Assembly (NCBI GenBank): GCA_973895155.1
Contig: OZ316897.1
Span: 16,492,001-16,556,000 of the forward strand
From: Marsupella aquatica
Lineage: Eukaryota; Marchantiophyta
DNA length: 64,000 nt
Reading direction: 5' to 3'
Positions within the stretch are counted from its first letter, which is position 1. The number at the start of each line of letters is the position of its first letter. A program made the position numbers and the translations under genes. Below are positions 1 to 10,073 of this stretch, piece by piece. Below the pieces are notes generated by a model. That model worked only from the letters and a program-made list of their open reading frames with translations. It was not told where the DNA came from and did not search any database.

Positions 1-516
1 GTACATAAATGCATTCTCTGTGTATCCCAATACTTATTTACTGTCGAGATGAGGCATCTTGACAAAGAACTGCAGGTGAAGGAAGAAAGTGCCTTGTGCG
101 AGTGGGGGGAGGGGGGGTACACTAGATGGGCATGGCCGCCACACCATCATGGGGTCCAAACGTGGTTGCATGGTGCTGTAAGCAGGGGTTTACTTTATTT
201 CCCATTTCCCCCCTTTTTCTCTCCTCTCCTCTCCTTTCCTATTCCCCTCCCCCCCAATACCCATGTGGGTCCTCACTTCTTTTCTTCCAATCCAGCATGC
301 ATATAAGTTAGGGGTTTTGATTTATCAATCTAGTACAATCATTTTACGCTTACGGTACTACTGGCTTGAGCACACACAAGCTAAATTACAACTTGATGGA
401 TCATATCTTTATAAACCTTGACGGGTCATCATCTGTTCAGACCAATCTTGCAACTGTCCTTGGTCCTCTTCCTTTATCTAGGCGTACTACACAATTTCAT
501 CCTTCATGCTGGCCAT
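1..516. other. intergenic, no gene seen
   Basis: I see no gene here. There is a G-run (about 105-118) and a pyrimidine-rich tract (about 200-255). The short open frames have no recognisable domain and look like chance. Confidence 0.6.
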
Positions 517-524
517 AAGCATCA
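517..524. repeat. left target-site duplication of foldback element
   Basis: AAGCATCA directly precedes the left arm and is repeated directly after the right arm at 1600-1607. Confidence 0.5.
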
Positions 525-1599
525 CACCAGGTTAAATCAACACCGCATTAAGGCTTCCCAGACTTCTTGGGGCCCGTACCCTGCCCGTCACAAATCCCAA
601 TTGAAAGCTGCTGCCTGCAAACCCGCTTGACTGTCAATCACCGTTCTGGCGGACTCTAAATGTATTAGCCCCCGATCCGTCGACAGAAAAGTTCCATTCT
701 TTTTGAATTTGATGTGCTTTAGGACGTGGGACATGCCTAGCTTTGAACGCCCACGTCCCCTTCTATGTTCGTCCCTTGTCGTAATTCTCAGTTTTTGTCA
801 TTGTGGTTTGTGGTTTGCATTCATGTGACTATTCTGGCAGGCCTGCGTTTACGCGACTATAAGGGTTGTCGCGTTTATGTGACTATTCTGGCAGCCCTGC
901 AATGACCCAGTTATAAGGGTTGTCGCAGTTGTGCACCTATGTTTGTTGCTTGCATTCGTGAGACTATTTTGGCAGCCCCGTGTTTGCGCAGTTGTAAGGG
1001 TTGTCGCATTAGTGACTGTTCTGGCAACCTTACGTTTACGCAACTATAAGGGTTGTCATAGGGATAGAACATAAATTGGAACAAACAAAAAATATAGAAC
1101 TTACCATATTGGTAATTTGAGACGAAGCTGCTTGTTCCCTTGCTTTTGTTGTCCTCAAAGCCATAGTCCTCCTTCCTCTCTTCCCGCCGTGGTAAATGTC
1201 CACACTTATAGCTGTGCAAACTCAGGGCTGCTAGAATAGTCACACAAATCTGACAATTCTTACAGCTGCGCAAATGCAGGGCTGCCAGAACAGTCACACA
1301 AATGCAAACAACAAACCACAATAACAAAAATTGAGAATTAAAACAAGGGACGAAAATAGAGGGAGACATGGGCGTTCAAGGCTAGGCATGTCCTGCGGCC
1401 TAAGGGGCTTCAAACTTGAAAAGAACCAAACTTTTCCGTTGGTTGATGGATCGGGGACTAATACATTTAGAGTCCGCCAGAACAATGATTGACGGTCAAA
1501 CCGGTTTGCGGGCAGCAGCTTTGGGATTTGTGACGGGCAGGGTACGGGCCCCAAGAAGGCTGGGGAGCCTTAATGCGGTGTTGATTTAACCTGGTGTAG
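525..1599. mobile_element. foldback-type element with long inverted arms
   Basis: The stretch from about 525 to 840 is the imperfect reverse complement of about 1290 to 1599; for example, the segment around CACCGCATTAAGG on the left reappears inverted as CCTTAATGCGGTG on the right. The inner part of each arm carries short tandem repeats of about 50-55 bp built on TGACTRTTCTGGCAGCCCTG and a 'tataagggttgtc' block: about four units on the left (818-1056) and two on the right (1196-1300). The word AAGCATCA flanks both ends (517-524 and 1600-1607), consistent with an 8-9 bp target duplication. Long arms with subterminal tandem repeats are known from foldback and Mutator-like elements. I see no transposase, so this is non-autonomous. 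The boundaries are by eye and could shift by a few bases. Confidence 0.7.
818..1056. repeat. tandem subrepeats in left arm of the foldback element
   Basis: About four imperfect units of 50-65 bp, each with a TGACT..TCTGGCA block followed by a CAACTATAAGGGTTGTC-like block. Inverted counterparts occur at 1196-1300 with only two units, so the arms have expanded unequally. Confidence 0.65.
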
Positions 1600-1639
1600 A
1601 AGCATCATCTGCTCACAGCGTGGGCAGTCCAGGGTGTGG

Positions 1640-1800
1640 GGAGCTAGTTACTTGGTATGCCATGGATTCCCTCGCTCACCGTGGTTGTCACCATCTTCCT
1701 GTTGGGATACATTGATAAACCCTTTGTACATCTGAATTGGAATGTGGACAATGGGGTGCATGCTTGTCTACTTGAATCTAAGCTTGGATGGCCTGACAAA
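1640..1800 (+). pseudogene. relic of a cationic amino acid transporter C-terminus
   Basis: Translation from 1657 gives MPWIPSLTVVVTIFLLGYID. This resembles the last membrane-segment region of plant cationic amino acid transporters (APC superfamily), where a P-W-x-PS-L stretch precedes a hydrophobic helix and an 'x-D-K' turn. After the aspartate-lysine the match continues only in another frame (IGMWTMGCMLVYL), so a frameshift lies near 1725. No other transporter exon was found nearby. The fragment starts just beyond the foldback element. I infer an orphan exon of a dead gene; the family assignment rests on memory of the motif and is moderate. Confidence 0.4.
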
Positions 1801-1909
1801 GTCAGGAGGGGCTTTCTCAAAATATATGATGTTGAAATAGATTTGCATATCACCTTGTACACTTTCAACTCGAATGTGACCTGTAAATTGTCTCTTGACA
1901 ATATGTAGT

Positions 1910-4215
1910 CTGTTTCAGTTAATGTTAGTATACATGAAGTTTTGTAGCATCATTAGTTAGTGCTAACCTCTAACAAAGTTTAGTGTTATTCTTGTGAGGA
2001 GTACTTAGGGTGTTCTAAGTAAAGTTCGAAGTAAAATCCATCCCCAATGCAACAAGTTTCTTTTCCTTTTCAATGTGAACTGGCTGACTACTGTATTCAG
2101 TCCATGGGGATGGGCAGTGACTAAGTGTTGGTCCATCCAACCTTTGGTTTCTTGTCTACTCCGTAGTCACTATGTAATCCCAGATCACAAAATGTAAATA
2201 GTTATGAAACTTTTGGGTCCTACCCACAAAATATTTAGGGTTTACTTAATATGAAACCTCCAAAGGATTTTGTGATATAAGTTTTCAGAATATTTCTATG
2301 CATATTGACAGTAAACACTCAGGTCTCAATCACTTTAAGCTCAGATGGACTTGCAGGTTGTTTCTAACAACTCCCATGGACTGACTAAGGTGAGAGTAGA
2401 CTTTCGCACGCAGCCAAGCAGCAACCGGCTCAACTTTGGATGGATTTTACACTTAATTTCAGTAACCCTTTGGCATTTTAGTTTGCGGCCCAGTAGGATG
2501 TTTGTCTTTGAGGATCTCTTGTGCTAGTGTTAGTTGGTTTTTTGGTCTTTTTTTTAGAGACTTTTTCACTGTTTGACCCCTTTGGTCTTCTTCCTTTGAT
2601 CTTCTTGAGGCTATTTTCCTTTCCTTTATTGGGTTGCTTTGCTTTGGGACCATGTCTCCCTGCTTGTGGTTTTTGTTGTTCAATTGTGTACAAGTTTAGT
2701 GATGGCCTTTGCCGTTCTCGATCAGGGCCTGCGCTGAACCACTCCTACCTAAAACCCCGGTCCTCAACACACCAGACGTTGCCCAACAATGGCCCCGCTG
2801 TCAAAAAGAGAGCTACGAAGGCACTGGCGATGGATGGATCGTTGGAATTCTGAATTCTTTGCTATTCAGTTCACTTTTCGCGTTGTGTGTGGTAGTCAGG
2901 TGTTGGATGATCCATTTGAATTCGTCCAATTACAGAATTCAGAATCAGATTCATCCTGCAGAATTTGTTCGCAGAATGTGATCGACTTGATCTAACTCTA
3001 ATTTAGTGCTATTGCTGCAATTCAGTGGTCGGCTTCATCAACATAATTCGTCCAGCACAATTCACCCCGCACAAATCGATGAATGGATCCAGCTTTAGTC
3101 TCGCTTTAGTGTGCGATTCAGTGAGAACAGTCGGCGTAGTCCAGCCTTTTATACTCGAACAAAAATTAATTTATGTTCGCGCTGATCGAGATGGCATTAA
3201 GGTACGTACTGTACTTCTTGATCGGCCTGCACACTTCGTACGAACTCTTCTTACGACGCTGCTGTGATCTATGATATCGAGATGGCCAAACAAACTACTG
3301 TAGAGGTGGGCATCCCCTGGTTTTCAATGTCCTAGTCTAGCCCAGATCATCCCAGAAATTCCATTGGCGTGAGCAGGTTCGGAATCCTGCATCTCATTGA
3401 ACCGTAATGCTTTCTTAGTCAACTCAGAAGTGGCGACCGACCTGTGTTCCCGGCCGTGAATGTAATTGCCGACGAATCCTCATCGGGCTCGTCATCGGAT
3501 AGATTTGGTCTTCGATCGATGAGGTGTTTGTGCACAGTCCAAGTTCAGCAATTATGATGACTAACGTAGCATCGTTTATTTGGCACATAGAGATCTACTT
3601 TATAATTCGAACATTTTGCAAAACTAGTGGTTGCCGCAATCTTCACCTATTTTTTCTTGATGTCTTTCCCCAGACAACCTTTGTCAATTTGAGACAGACT
3701 CACCCAGATTCGGGATTTAGGGAAAATCCCAAAGAAGTATCCAGAAGGTAGACAATTTTCAGTGTGAGATATAAATTAACTGAGGGGGCACACCACACAG
3801 CTTACACAATTCAATCTGACGTGGCATACAGTTGAAAATCTTTGAGTTGTGGATATTGAAATGTTCGCAACTGCGTCCTTTGCCCCATGCGTCCTGTGCC
3901 CCATGTATGTATGGTAAAGTCTCTACAATTGTACTTTACATGTATCATCCGGTCCAAGTAAAGTGGACAAATTAGTTTTACTTTTGTGCATGACTAAGCT
4001 GTGATCGGGACACGCCAGCCCTTTGATGAGTTCTATGTGCGTTACATTCTAGTTACTATGGATCACCTAGTTCCGAGTAGGAACCCACTGGGGCTGTTCT
4101 AGCCGACGAAGACTTACCAACCTAAAGTTTCTCCTCAGAAGACACCATTTATACAAATACATCTGTCGACAGGCTTCCCCAATCTTGGAAGGATGAAGAG
4201 AGAGTACTGACTTTT
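1910..4215. other. intergenic with one dispersed-repeat copy
   Basis: No supported gene. A diverged copy of the dispersed repeat family lies at about 2540-2700. Open frames at 2789-2995 and 3025-3267 (plus) have a coding-like look but no recognisable domain; they may be decayed exons. Confidence 0.5.
2540..2700 (-). repeat. dispersed lysine-rich repeat family, copy A (diverged)
   Basis: The reverse strand reads through a lysine-rich frame (GDMVPKQSNPIKE...) that resembles copies near 32.3, 48.7, 57.5 and 57.9 kb. The shared core is 'cattgggttg.ttTGCCTTTGGGAccatGTCTCCC'. This is the most diverged copy. Confidence 0.5.
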
Positions 4216-5004
4216 CTACCACTTGACCTTGCAGTTCCTACTGTTTAGCTGAGATCCGGTAGCTTTGGTCAAGTCGACAGTAAGGTCACAGGTGACCTTC
4301 ACCTTAATCTTGGGCGACTTGATGCTGCCCACCTTGACACGGGCTTTCACGTCCACGTTGGCATTGACAGGTAGGTTCGAGATGTTTTTGGCGAGGAGGT
4401 TGAGAGTGTCAGAACTCAAAGTCACATTCTGAGAGCTAAGGACCTGAGTGATATACGTGGTGTTCTCGTGGCCCTGGTAAAACGATGGAATGCTTCCGCC
4501 GCCAACGCTAATACCATAAGCCTCCAAATCCACATTGATTTCGTCGTAATAAATGCCCATGTGCTTGTTGGGATTGTAGGCCTTGATTTCGAATGTGATG
4601 TTGGTGTTGATAGTCGTCGAAGTTGGGGACAGACCAGCGATACGGACGTTCTCTACGTCGAACTGGGGTGCTTTCGGATGTACCACGAGCCAGAATACCA
4701 AAACGGTAATGCCTAATGCGATCACTAAGACCACCATGATGCTACACAGCCATGTCAGAAAACAGCAGCATCCGCTGCGACCGCGCCGACCTCTTCGGTA
4801 TGTTGCAGGAGACGGGAGACCCTGTTCCTTGACGTTGTAGTACGATCCTGGTGGAGGAGGTGCTCTGTCGAACTCTCCCGCATTGGGATAGATTCTGCCG
4901 GCCTGAGCCATGTCCGCTTTCTCTGTGTCCTCAGAAAATATTTGCGCTGAAGCTTCAACCTGCTGTGTAACCTCCACTCCTCTCGGATTCAGACAACTTC
5001 CCAA
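4216..5004 (-). CDS. NHL-type LEA2-domain membrane protein
   Basis: A single exon encodes up to 262 residues. A proline-rich cytosolic segment (PPPPGSYY, residues 50-57) and an arginine-rich patch (RRGRRGR) precede one strong membrane helix (about residues 80-108, led by three cysteines), followed by an extracellular-type LEA2 domain (about 115-262). The NPN sequence (AYNPNKHMGIYYD) matches the conserved NPN motif of NDR1/HIN1-like proteins, which act at the plasma membrane in pathogen and abiotic stress responses. Several N-x-S/T sites fit an exposed C-terminal domain. The start is ambiguous: an inner ATG at 4911 opens MAQAGRIYPN, giving 231 residues, and that is more typical of the family than the first 31 residues. 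The reading frame is intact. Family assignment is strong; the specific role is unknown. Confidence 0.88.
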   Translation of the reverse strand: MGSCLNPRGVEVTQQVEASAQIFSEDTEKADMAQAGRIYPNAGEFDRAPPPPGSYYNVKEQGLPSPATYRRGRRGRSGCCCFLTWLCSIMVVLVIALGITVLVFWLVVHPKAPQFDVENVRIAGLSPTSTTINTNITFEIKAYNPNKHMGIYYDEINVDLEAYGISVGGGSIPSFYQGHENTTYITQVLSSQNVTLSSDTLNLLAKNISNLPVNANVDVKARVKVGSIKSPKIKVKVTCDLTVDLTKATGSQLNSRNCKVKW

Positions 5005-8000
5005 CTCAAACTTTGATGAAGTAGTTCACCAGACTAGTTTTGGGGAAACCGCAAATAGGATGTTCCATCCAACCGGTGTCGAGGAGTCTGAACTTACTCT
5101 ACCAATTTGCTAGAACTCGACGTCTGCTCTCGATATCCTTCTCGGGGAGCTAGCTATTTGTCCTTCCAAGTTTCCAAAGCTTCAAATCAACGCAATACTC
5201 TACTTGCCGGCAGACTTCTTTCTCTCTGATGGACGGCAAACTGACGATATTTGTAGTGGTCAAAAATTGAGGAGAGGGGCATTGGCGCATTGGCGCATGC
5301 GTGTTGATCGACCTGAGGGGACCGCGTACTCCACAGGAAACGCGCCAGTTTGATCCGGTAGGTGGTGGAGGTGAGATTTAGGAAAGGCGTTGACGAGTTC
5401 CTGATGCGCCATGCTTTTGCGAATCACGGGAGCACAATGATGACTAAGGGGGGCTTTACAAGACCTTGGAGGAATGGAGGTCTCTTTTTCTTCTCGATTT
5501 CTTCACGTGCAATTCAAATGTGGGAAAAGGACAGATTTCACTTTACGTGAACTTGGGCCACAATCTAGCAAAACCACTCCTAGTCGCCTGCTAGTGGGCC
5601 CTGTGGGTCCTTTTTTGGGGGGCTGTGCCCATGTTTATTTATCAAAAACTTACCTCTTGGGTGGTATGACGAAAATGATGCTGCCATGGACCACTCTTGG
5701 TGGTATGAAGAAAATGATGCTCCCATGTACCACAAGATTGGTTTTCTGAAACCCCCATGGAGCACATTTCTCAAACTTTGAGTTTAATCAGAATAACCTG
5801 ATATTCATAAATTCAACCATATTTTTAGTTTTGAGTATGTGCTAGAGGAGTAGGTAAGCGACACGTCCATCAAAGTGACAGTGAATCTTTATCCATCTGG
5901 TTGTGAGTTATTCATCATGAAATGGGGAGGGATAAATCCTATTGGATTAATTTTCATTCTATTAGTATGAAATATTTGGGTTTGTGTTTTGTAAAGTCTC
6001 CTCCTTCTCTAGTTGCCTTGCAGGCCCAAAACTTAACAAAATTGAAGGACTCATAATCATCAAACTATAAGCCCAAAACTCAATGACCACCAAAATGTGA
6101 TACACTGAGCACTGTGTCCAACATAATTAAGATATGAAGAAATGAAGAAATGAAAGCAACCATTATACCAAACAAACAGGCAACCAAATATCTAGGGAGG
6201 CATAAACCTAGACAGGGAAAAAGTTGTGGACCAGGTGAGCCCTCTTAAAAGGGAAATCCGGAGATGTCTATGTGAAGGTAACCCTCAGTCAATTGCATGG
6301 TGTTGCAAAAGTCTAAAGCACCAGGCCAGGGACACCTCTCACGAGTCAAACTCAACTTGGTGGAAGATATCCTGAAGACATTATTTAATATGAAGTCCAA
6401 TTGTCCGCTGTTGGTGGAAGAGTACATGCCAAAAGCCAATCAATCATATACAACCTGATTTGGTGAGAGCACTACACTCCAAGGAGGTATCAAAGAAGGC
6501 CTGCTAATTAATATTAATTATGTCCAAGGCTAGGTAGAAACAAAGCCCCAAATACCTTGAGTGAGATAGCCTCAATTCATAGCTATTTAAAGTGAGGAAG
6601 TTAAACAAACCCATAGGTGCGATATCAGCACATGGTTGCCTCTGGCCCTGTCAATTTACTAGAGAAATCAAAAGCATGATACTACAGTCCTCAGTCTTGG
6701 TTTACCTTTCAAGCCTTTCATATCACTTCAAGAACTTTTTTCATTTTCTGACTGCTAGGTTATCTTCAAAATTTGCATCACTTCGCTCTCTCGTTAGTGG
6801 GCTGCTATCGTGTAATTTCTGCATCTATGTGGTACGTTTTGACTGTATAATCAATGGATATTAAAACTTAATGGCACTCCAGTAGGGACGGCTCAATGTC
6901 CCTACTTGAATGTAGAGGTTTGGCACATAGTCCAATTGGTGCCTCAATCTAGCTGAAACTTGTACAGAGGAACTATGCTGTCGTGCAACTGACGGCTTTA
7001 TACAATCTTAGAATCTTAGTGGGGACCACATGCGAAAAGGCACACATCCGCTCCAAATTATGGTTGAGACTTCATTGGAATCCAACAGTTCCAAAGCTGG
7101 TAAAGGGGCCTACATGTTTATCTTGGAACTTATTTCTAGTTTTCGTCGTGTAGCAATCTTTGACTATCTCAAATGTTCATATTAAAAAATTGCTCACAAG
7201 GAAAGGAGCCTTGGTTACCGGTTTGGGTTTGAGTCCCAATCTTGGGGACCGGCAATGAAAGAATGGGACAGAAGCTCAACAAGGGGGTAGCAAAGATCGA
7301 CGAAGGGAAGCTGGTGGGCAGCTGGCTCAAGCAGGGACCATTGGCCAAATCCAGGGAGGGAGCACGGTGACTGAATTGGTAGTAAGAGCTCATTCTTAGG
7401 AATACAAAATATTACACCCCAATAAGTCACATTTCAAATTGAATAAGTGTAAATTCACTACAACAGGCCATAAGATATAATCTCTAAAGGAATTCAGACA
7501 AATCCAGACATAAAACACTATCGTCTTCCATTTACACTGAGTTAGTAAAGCTTATTTAGTTGCCTGGATCATGAAATTAACTCCAACTTGTTTTAGGGAG
7601 TGCACATTCAAGTTAACCAACTCAGATTTTGGTAAGTTACTGTTGTGGATCGATGCCATTTCTGTTGCATTGAACTTTCCCTCACGTGTACAAGTGGACT
7701 CATTTGGTTGGAGGCTCTTTAACTTGTTGTGTAAACTGTTGTTGTCCAAGTGAACACCACCTTGTCAATGTCAAATTGTTTGATCAGTTACTTAAAGTGC
7801 CTGCTAGGAGTTTAAGCAACTCTTTAATACCTTTAAGCTATGAATTTAGAGAATGAGTTTTTGCTGAAAAGGCAGTTGCCAGGGTTTATGGCACCAATCT
7901 GCAGAAAAAGTTGGAGTCTCCACCCGATCAACTTCAGGGCCTCCATCTTGTTAGGTTATGCCTCTAGTGTAACCTGTTCACTTCCATAGTACTAGTTAGG

Positions 8001-8690
8001 CTTTAGCAGACTAGGATATCATTCACTCATTTGAGTTTCAAGTTCCCATAAACCATGGGATGGGGTATACCCAAATGTGTGCTCACATTTGAGAGTTTAG
8101 TTTTCTGTGTGGAGGGAGGGTGCGAGAGATCAGGTTATTGTGGAGCTAGGCTATGGTGGATATAATTATTGCTATGTTCACATTGATACTTTCTCACGGC
8201 CATGGATGTAGCCCAGCCGAGGTGAACCATGTACTCTCTTTGTAGGTGTTGATTCATTGTGTATGCTGGTTCCTTTGTTATCATGCTGTCCAACTAGATC
8301 CCCAACACATCTCCGTTGTTACAGGTTTACAGGTAGAACAAGCTCACTGCCAAAGGCTGTATGCATTGTTGTAACATACAACAAGTAAAAGAGTTGCCTA
8401 ATCCCTCTATTGGTTCAATCTGAAAGGCTCTGTATGCATTTAATATAAAAGGTTGGTTAATCCTTCTAGCTTAGTGCCATCCTAATATAGTTTGCCAAAA
8501 AAAAATTAAAAATTAAAATTTTGGACCTGACTAACTGAATTGGGTGATGCAAATTTAGAGGGAATCTCCAAAAACCATTTTGGATGCAAACTTTTGGAAT
8601 ATTCATAGCATTTGGATGTAGACACTTTTGCTTTGAATATTCTAATTGCTTTTGGAGATTCTGCTCTGTATTCTTGCAATCTGACTCACA
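5005..8690. other. long intergenic region, no gene seen
   Basis: AT-rich spacer without a supported gene. It holds a 41-bp tandem duplication (about 5656-5740) and a sequence at 7195-7260 with a B-box-like GGTTTGAGTCCC that could be an old SINE, which I could not delimit. Open frames are short and lack domains. Confidence 0.55.
5656..5740. repeat. two-copy tandem duplication, about 41 bp
   Basis: Two adjacent copies of TTGGGTGGTATGACGAAAAT-like sequence, each ending with a CCATGKACCAC word. Confidence 0.7.
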
Positions 8691-8692
8691 TT

Positions 8693-9165
8693 TACTTCCT
8701 TGGTCTGTTCCACATGCACTGTTGGAAATATAGAGCACGAAAGGTCAGTGGTCTGTTCTACCTATACTAGTGGGCTATGGAAGAGGTCATTGCTCAATTT
8801 TTGCAGCTGTACTCTGTATTCTTGCACGTTTGATTCACAATTACTCCCTTGGTCTGTTCTACATACACCGTTGGGTTGTGTGGAGAAGGGAAGTCCTTGG
8901 TCTGTTGTACGTATTGTAGTGGGCTATGGAGAGAAGTCCTTGGTTTGTTGTACAGTCAGCACAGTAATGGGTAACGGGGTTATGGAGTTCAGGAACAGGT
9001 CCTTGATAGGTCCTTGATCTGTTCTACGACGGCACTGTAATTGGTAATTGGGTTATGGAGAGAAGGAAAGGTAGGAAGATGAAGAGAAGGAACAGATACT
9101 TGTTGTGTTCTATCGTTTTACATACGGTACTGTAATGGGTATTTGCGTTGTGGAGAGGAAGAAAA
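8693..9165. repeat. degenerate tandem repeats upstream of the ADF gene
   Basis: About eight imperfect units of roughly 45-65 bp with the theme CTTGGTCTGTTCTACATACA, then 'actGTAATGGGTTATGGAGAGAAG'. They end about 220 bp before the ADF start codon, so they lie in or near its promoter and leader. The degree of divergence suggests an old array. Confidence 0.7.
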
Positions 9166-9385
9166 AGTAGGAGCAACAGATGTCTTGAGAGAAAGCGATC
9201 TCTATCCACATAAGCAGCTAAGGCGACAGTAAGAAAGTAGCAGTCCCATGCACACATTGTCGATTCAGAGAGTCGGTGACAGGTAGCAAGGGAGGTTAGC
9301 AAAGAAGAGTAGAGCAGGATCGACAGTAAAAGCGTCGATCGCCGTTCGCATCTTCAACGAGAGAGCGATTCTAGAGATTCTAGCC

Positions 9386-9808
9386 ATGGCACACGCTGCA
9401 TCTGGAGTGCGTGTAAGCGACGAGTGCAAACTGAAGTTCGTGGAGTTGCAGAGGAAGAAGACGTACAGGTACATCATCTTCAAAATTGACGAGAAGGCAC
9501 AGGAGATCATGGTCGAGAGGACTGGAGCTCCTAACGAAAGCTACGACGCGTTCGCCTCGTCTCTTCCTGAGAATGAACCCAGATTTGGAGTCTTCGATCT
9601 CGATTTCGTGGGTGAAGACGATCGCCCACTAAGCAAAATCTTCTTCATAGCGTGGTCTCCAGATACAGCCCGAGTGAAGGCTAAGATGATGTACGCTAGC
9701 TCCAAGGACCGATGCAGGAGGGAACTGGATGGTATCCACTACGAGGTGCAGGCCACAGATCCGACCGAAATGGATGTTGAGGTCATCAAGGAGCGGGCCA
9801 AAAAATGA
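9386..9808 (+). CDS. ADF: actin-depolymerizing factor (ADF/cofilin)
   Basis: 140 residues in one exon, the usual plant ADF length. It binds G- and F-actin, severs filaments and promotes turnover in the cytoplasm. Visible family hallmarks are the N-terminal ASGVRVSDECKLKF, the YRYIIFKID strand, the long actin-binding helix region WSPDTARVKAKMMYASSKD, and the C-terminal RRELDGIHYEVQATDPTEM. The serine in ASGV is in the position of the regulatory phosphoserine of plant ADFs. The start ATG at 9386 sits in a good context (gccATGGC). Most seed-plant ADF genes have an intron just after the first codon(s); none is visible here, as reported for some mosses. Everything looks intact. Confidence 0.96.
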   Translation: MAHAASGVRVSDECKLKFVELQRKKTYRYIIFKIDEKAQEIMVERTGAPNESYDAFASSLPENEPRFGVFDLDFVGEDDRPLSKIFFIAWSPDTARVKAKMMYASSKDRCRRELDGIHYEVQATDPTEMDVEVIKERAKK

Positions 9809-9943
9809 GTTATATGGTTCATTTCCCATGGTCTGGCTCTACTAAGCTATGCTCCCTGATCACAATTCAATTGGTGACAAGGTGGCCAGAAAATGAGTTA
9901 TAGGGTTCGTTTTTCATTGCCTGGCTCTACTATGCTGCACCCG
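9795..9943. repeat. duplication of the ADF stop-codon region
   Basis: The end of the ADF reading frame with its TGA (ggccAAAAAATGAGTTATA...) is repeated 88 bp downstream (ggccAGAAAATGAGTTATA..., 9883-9943), both continuing into a CTGGCTCTACTA word. The duplicate lies in the likely 3' UTR. Confidence 0.75.
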
Positions 9944-9952
9944 CAATCTCTT

Positions 9953-10073
9953 ATCAAAGACGTATATTCTCGTGGTGTGATTCCGCATCTAATGTTACTG
10001 GGAAGTCCATCTCTCATTAGAAGACCTATATTCTCGTGATGTGATTCCGCATCTAATGTTACTGGGAAGTACA
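9953..10073. repeat. two-copy tandem duplication, 64 bp
   Basis: TATATTCTCGTGRTGTGATT followed by CCGCATCTAATGTTACTGGG occurs at 9963 and again at 10027, nearly identical. It is probably within or just past the ADF 3' UTR. Confidence 0.8.

Noticed and set aside
911-1369. 152-codon minus-strand open frame
   Set aside because: It runs through the inverted arm and tandem subrepeats of the foldback element; its composition reflects the repeats.
7195-7260. tRNA or SINE head with GGTTTGAGTCCC
   Set aside because: The A box is poor and no body or flanking duplication could be delimited.
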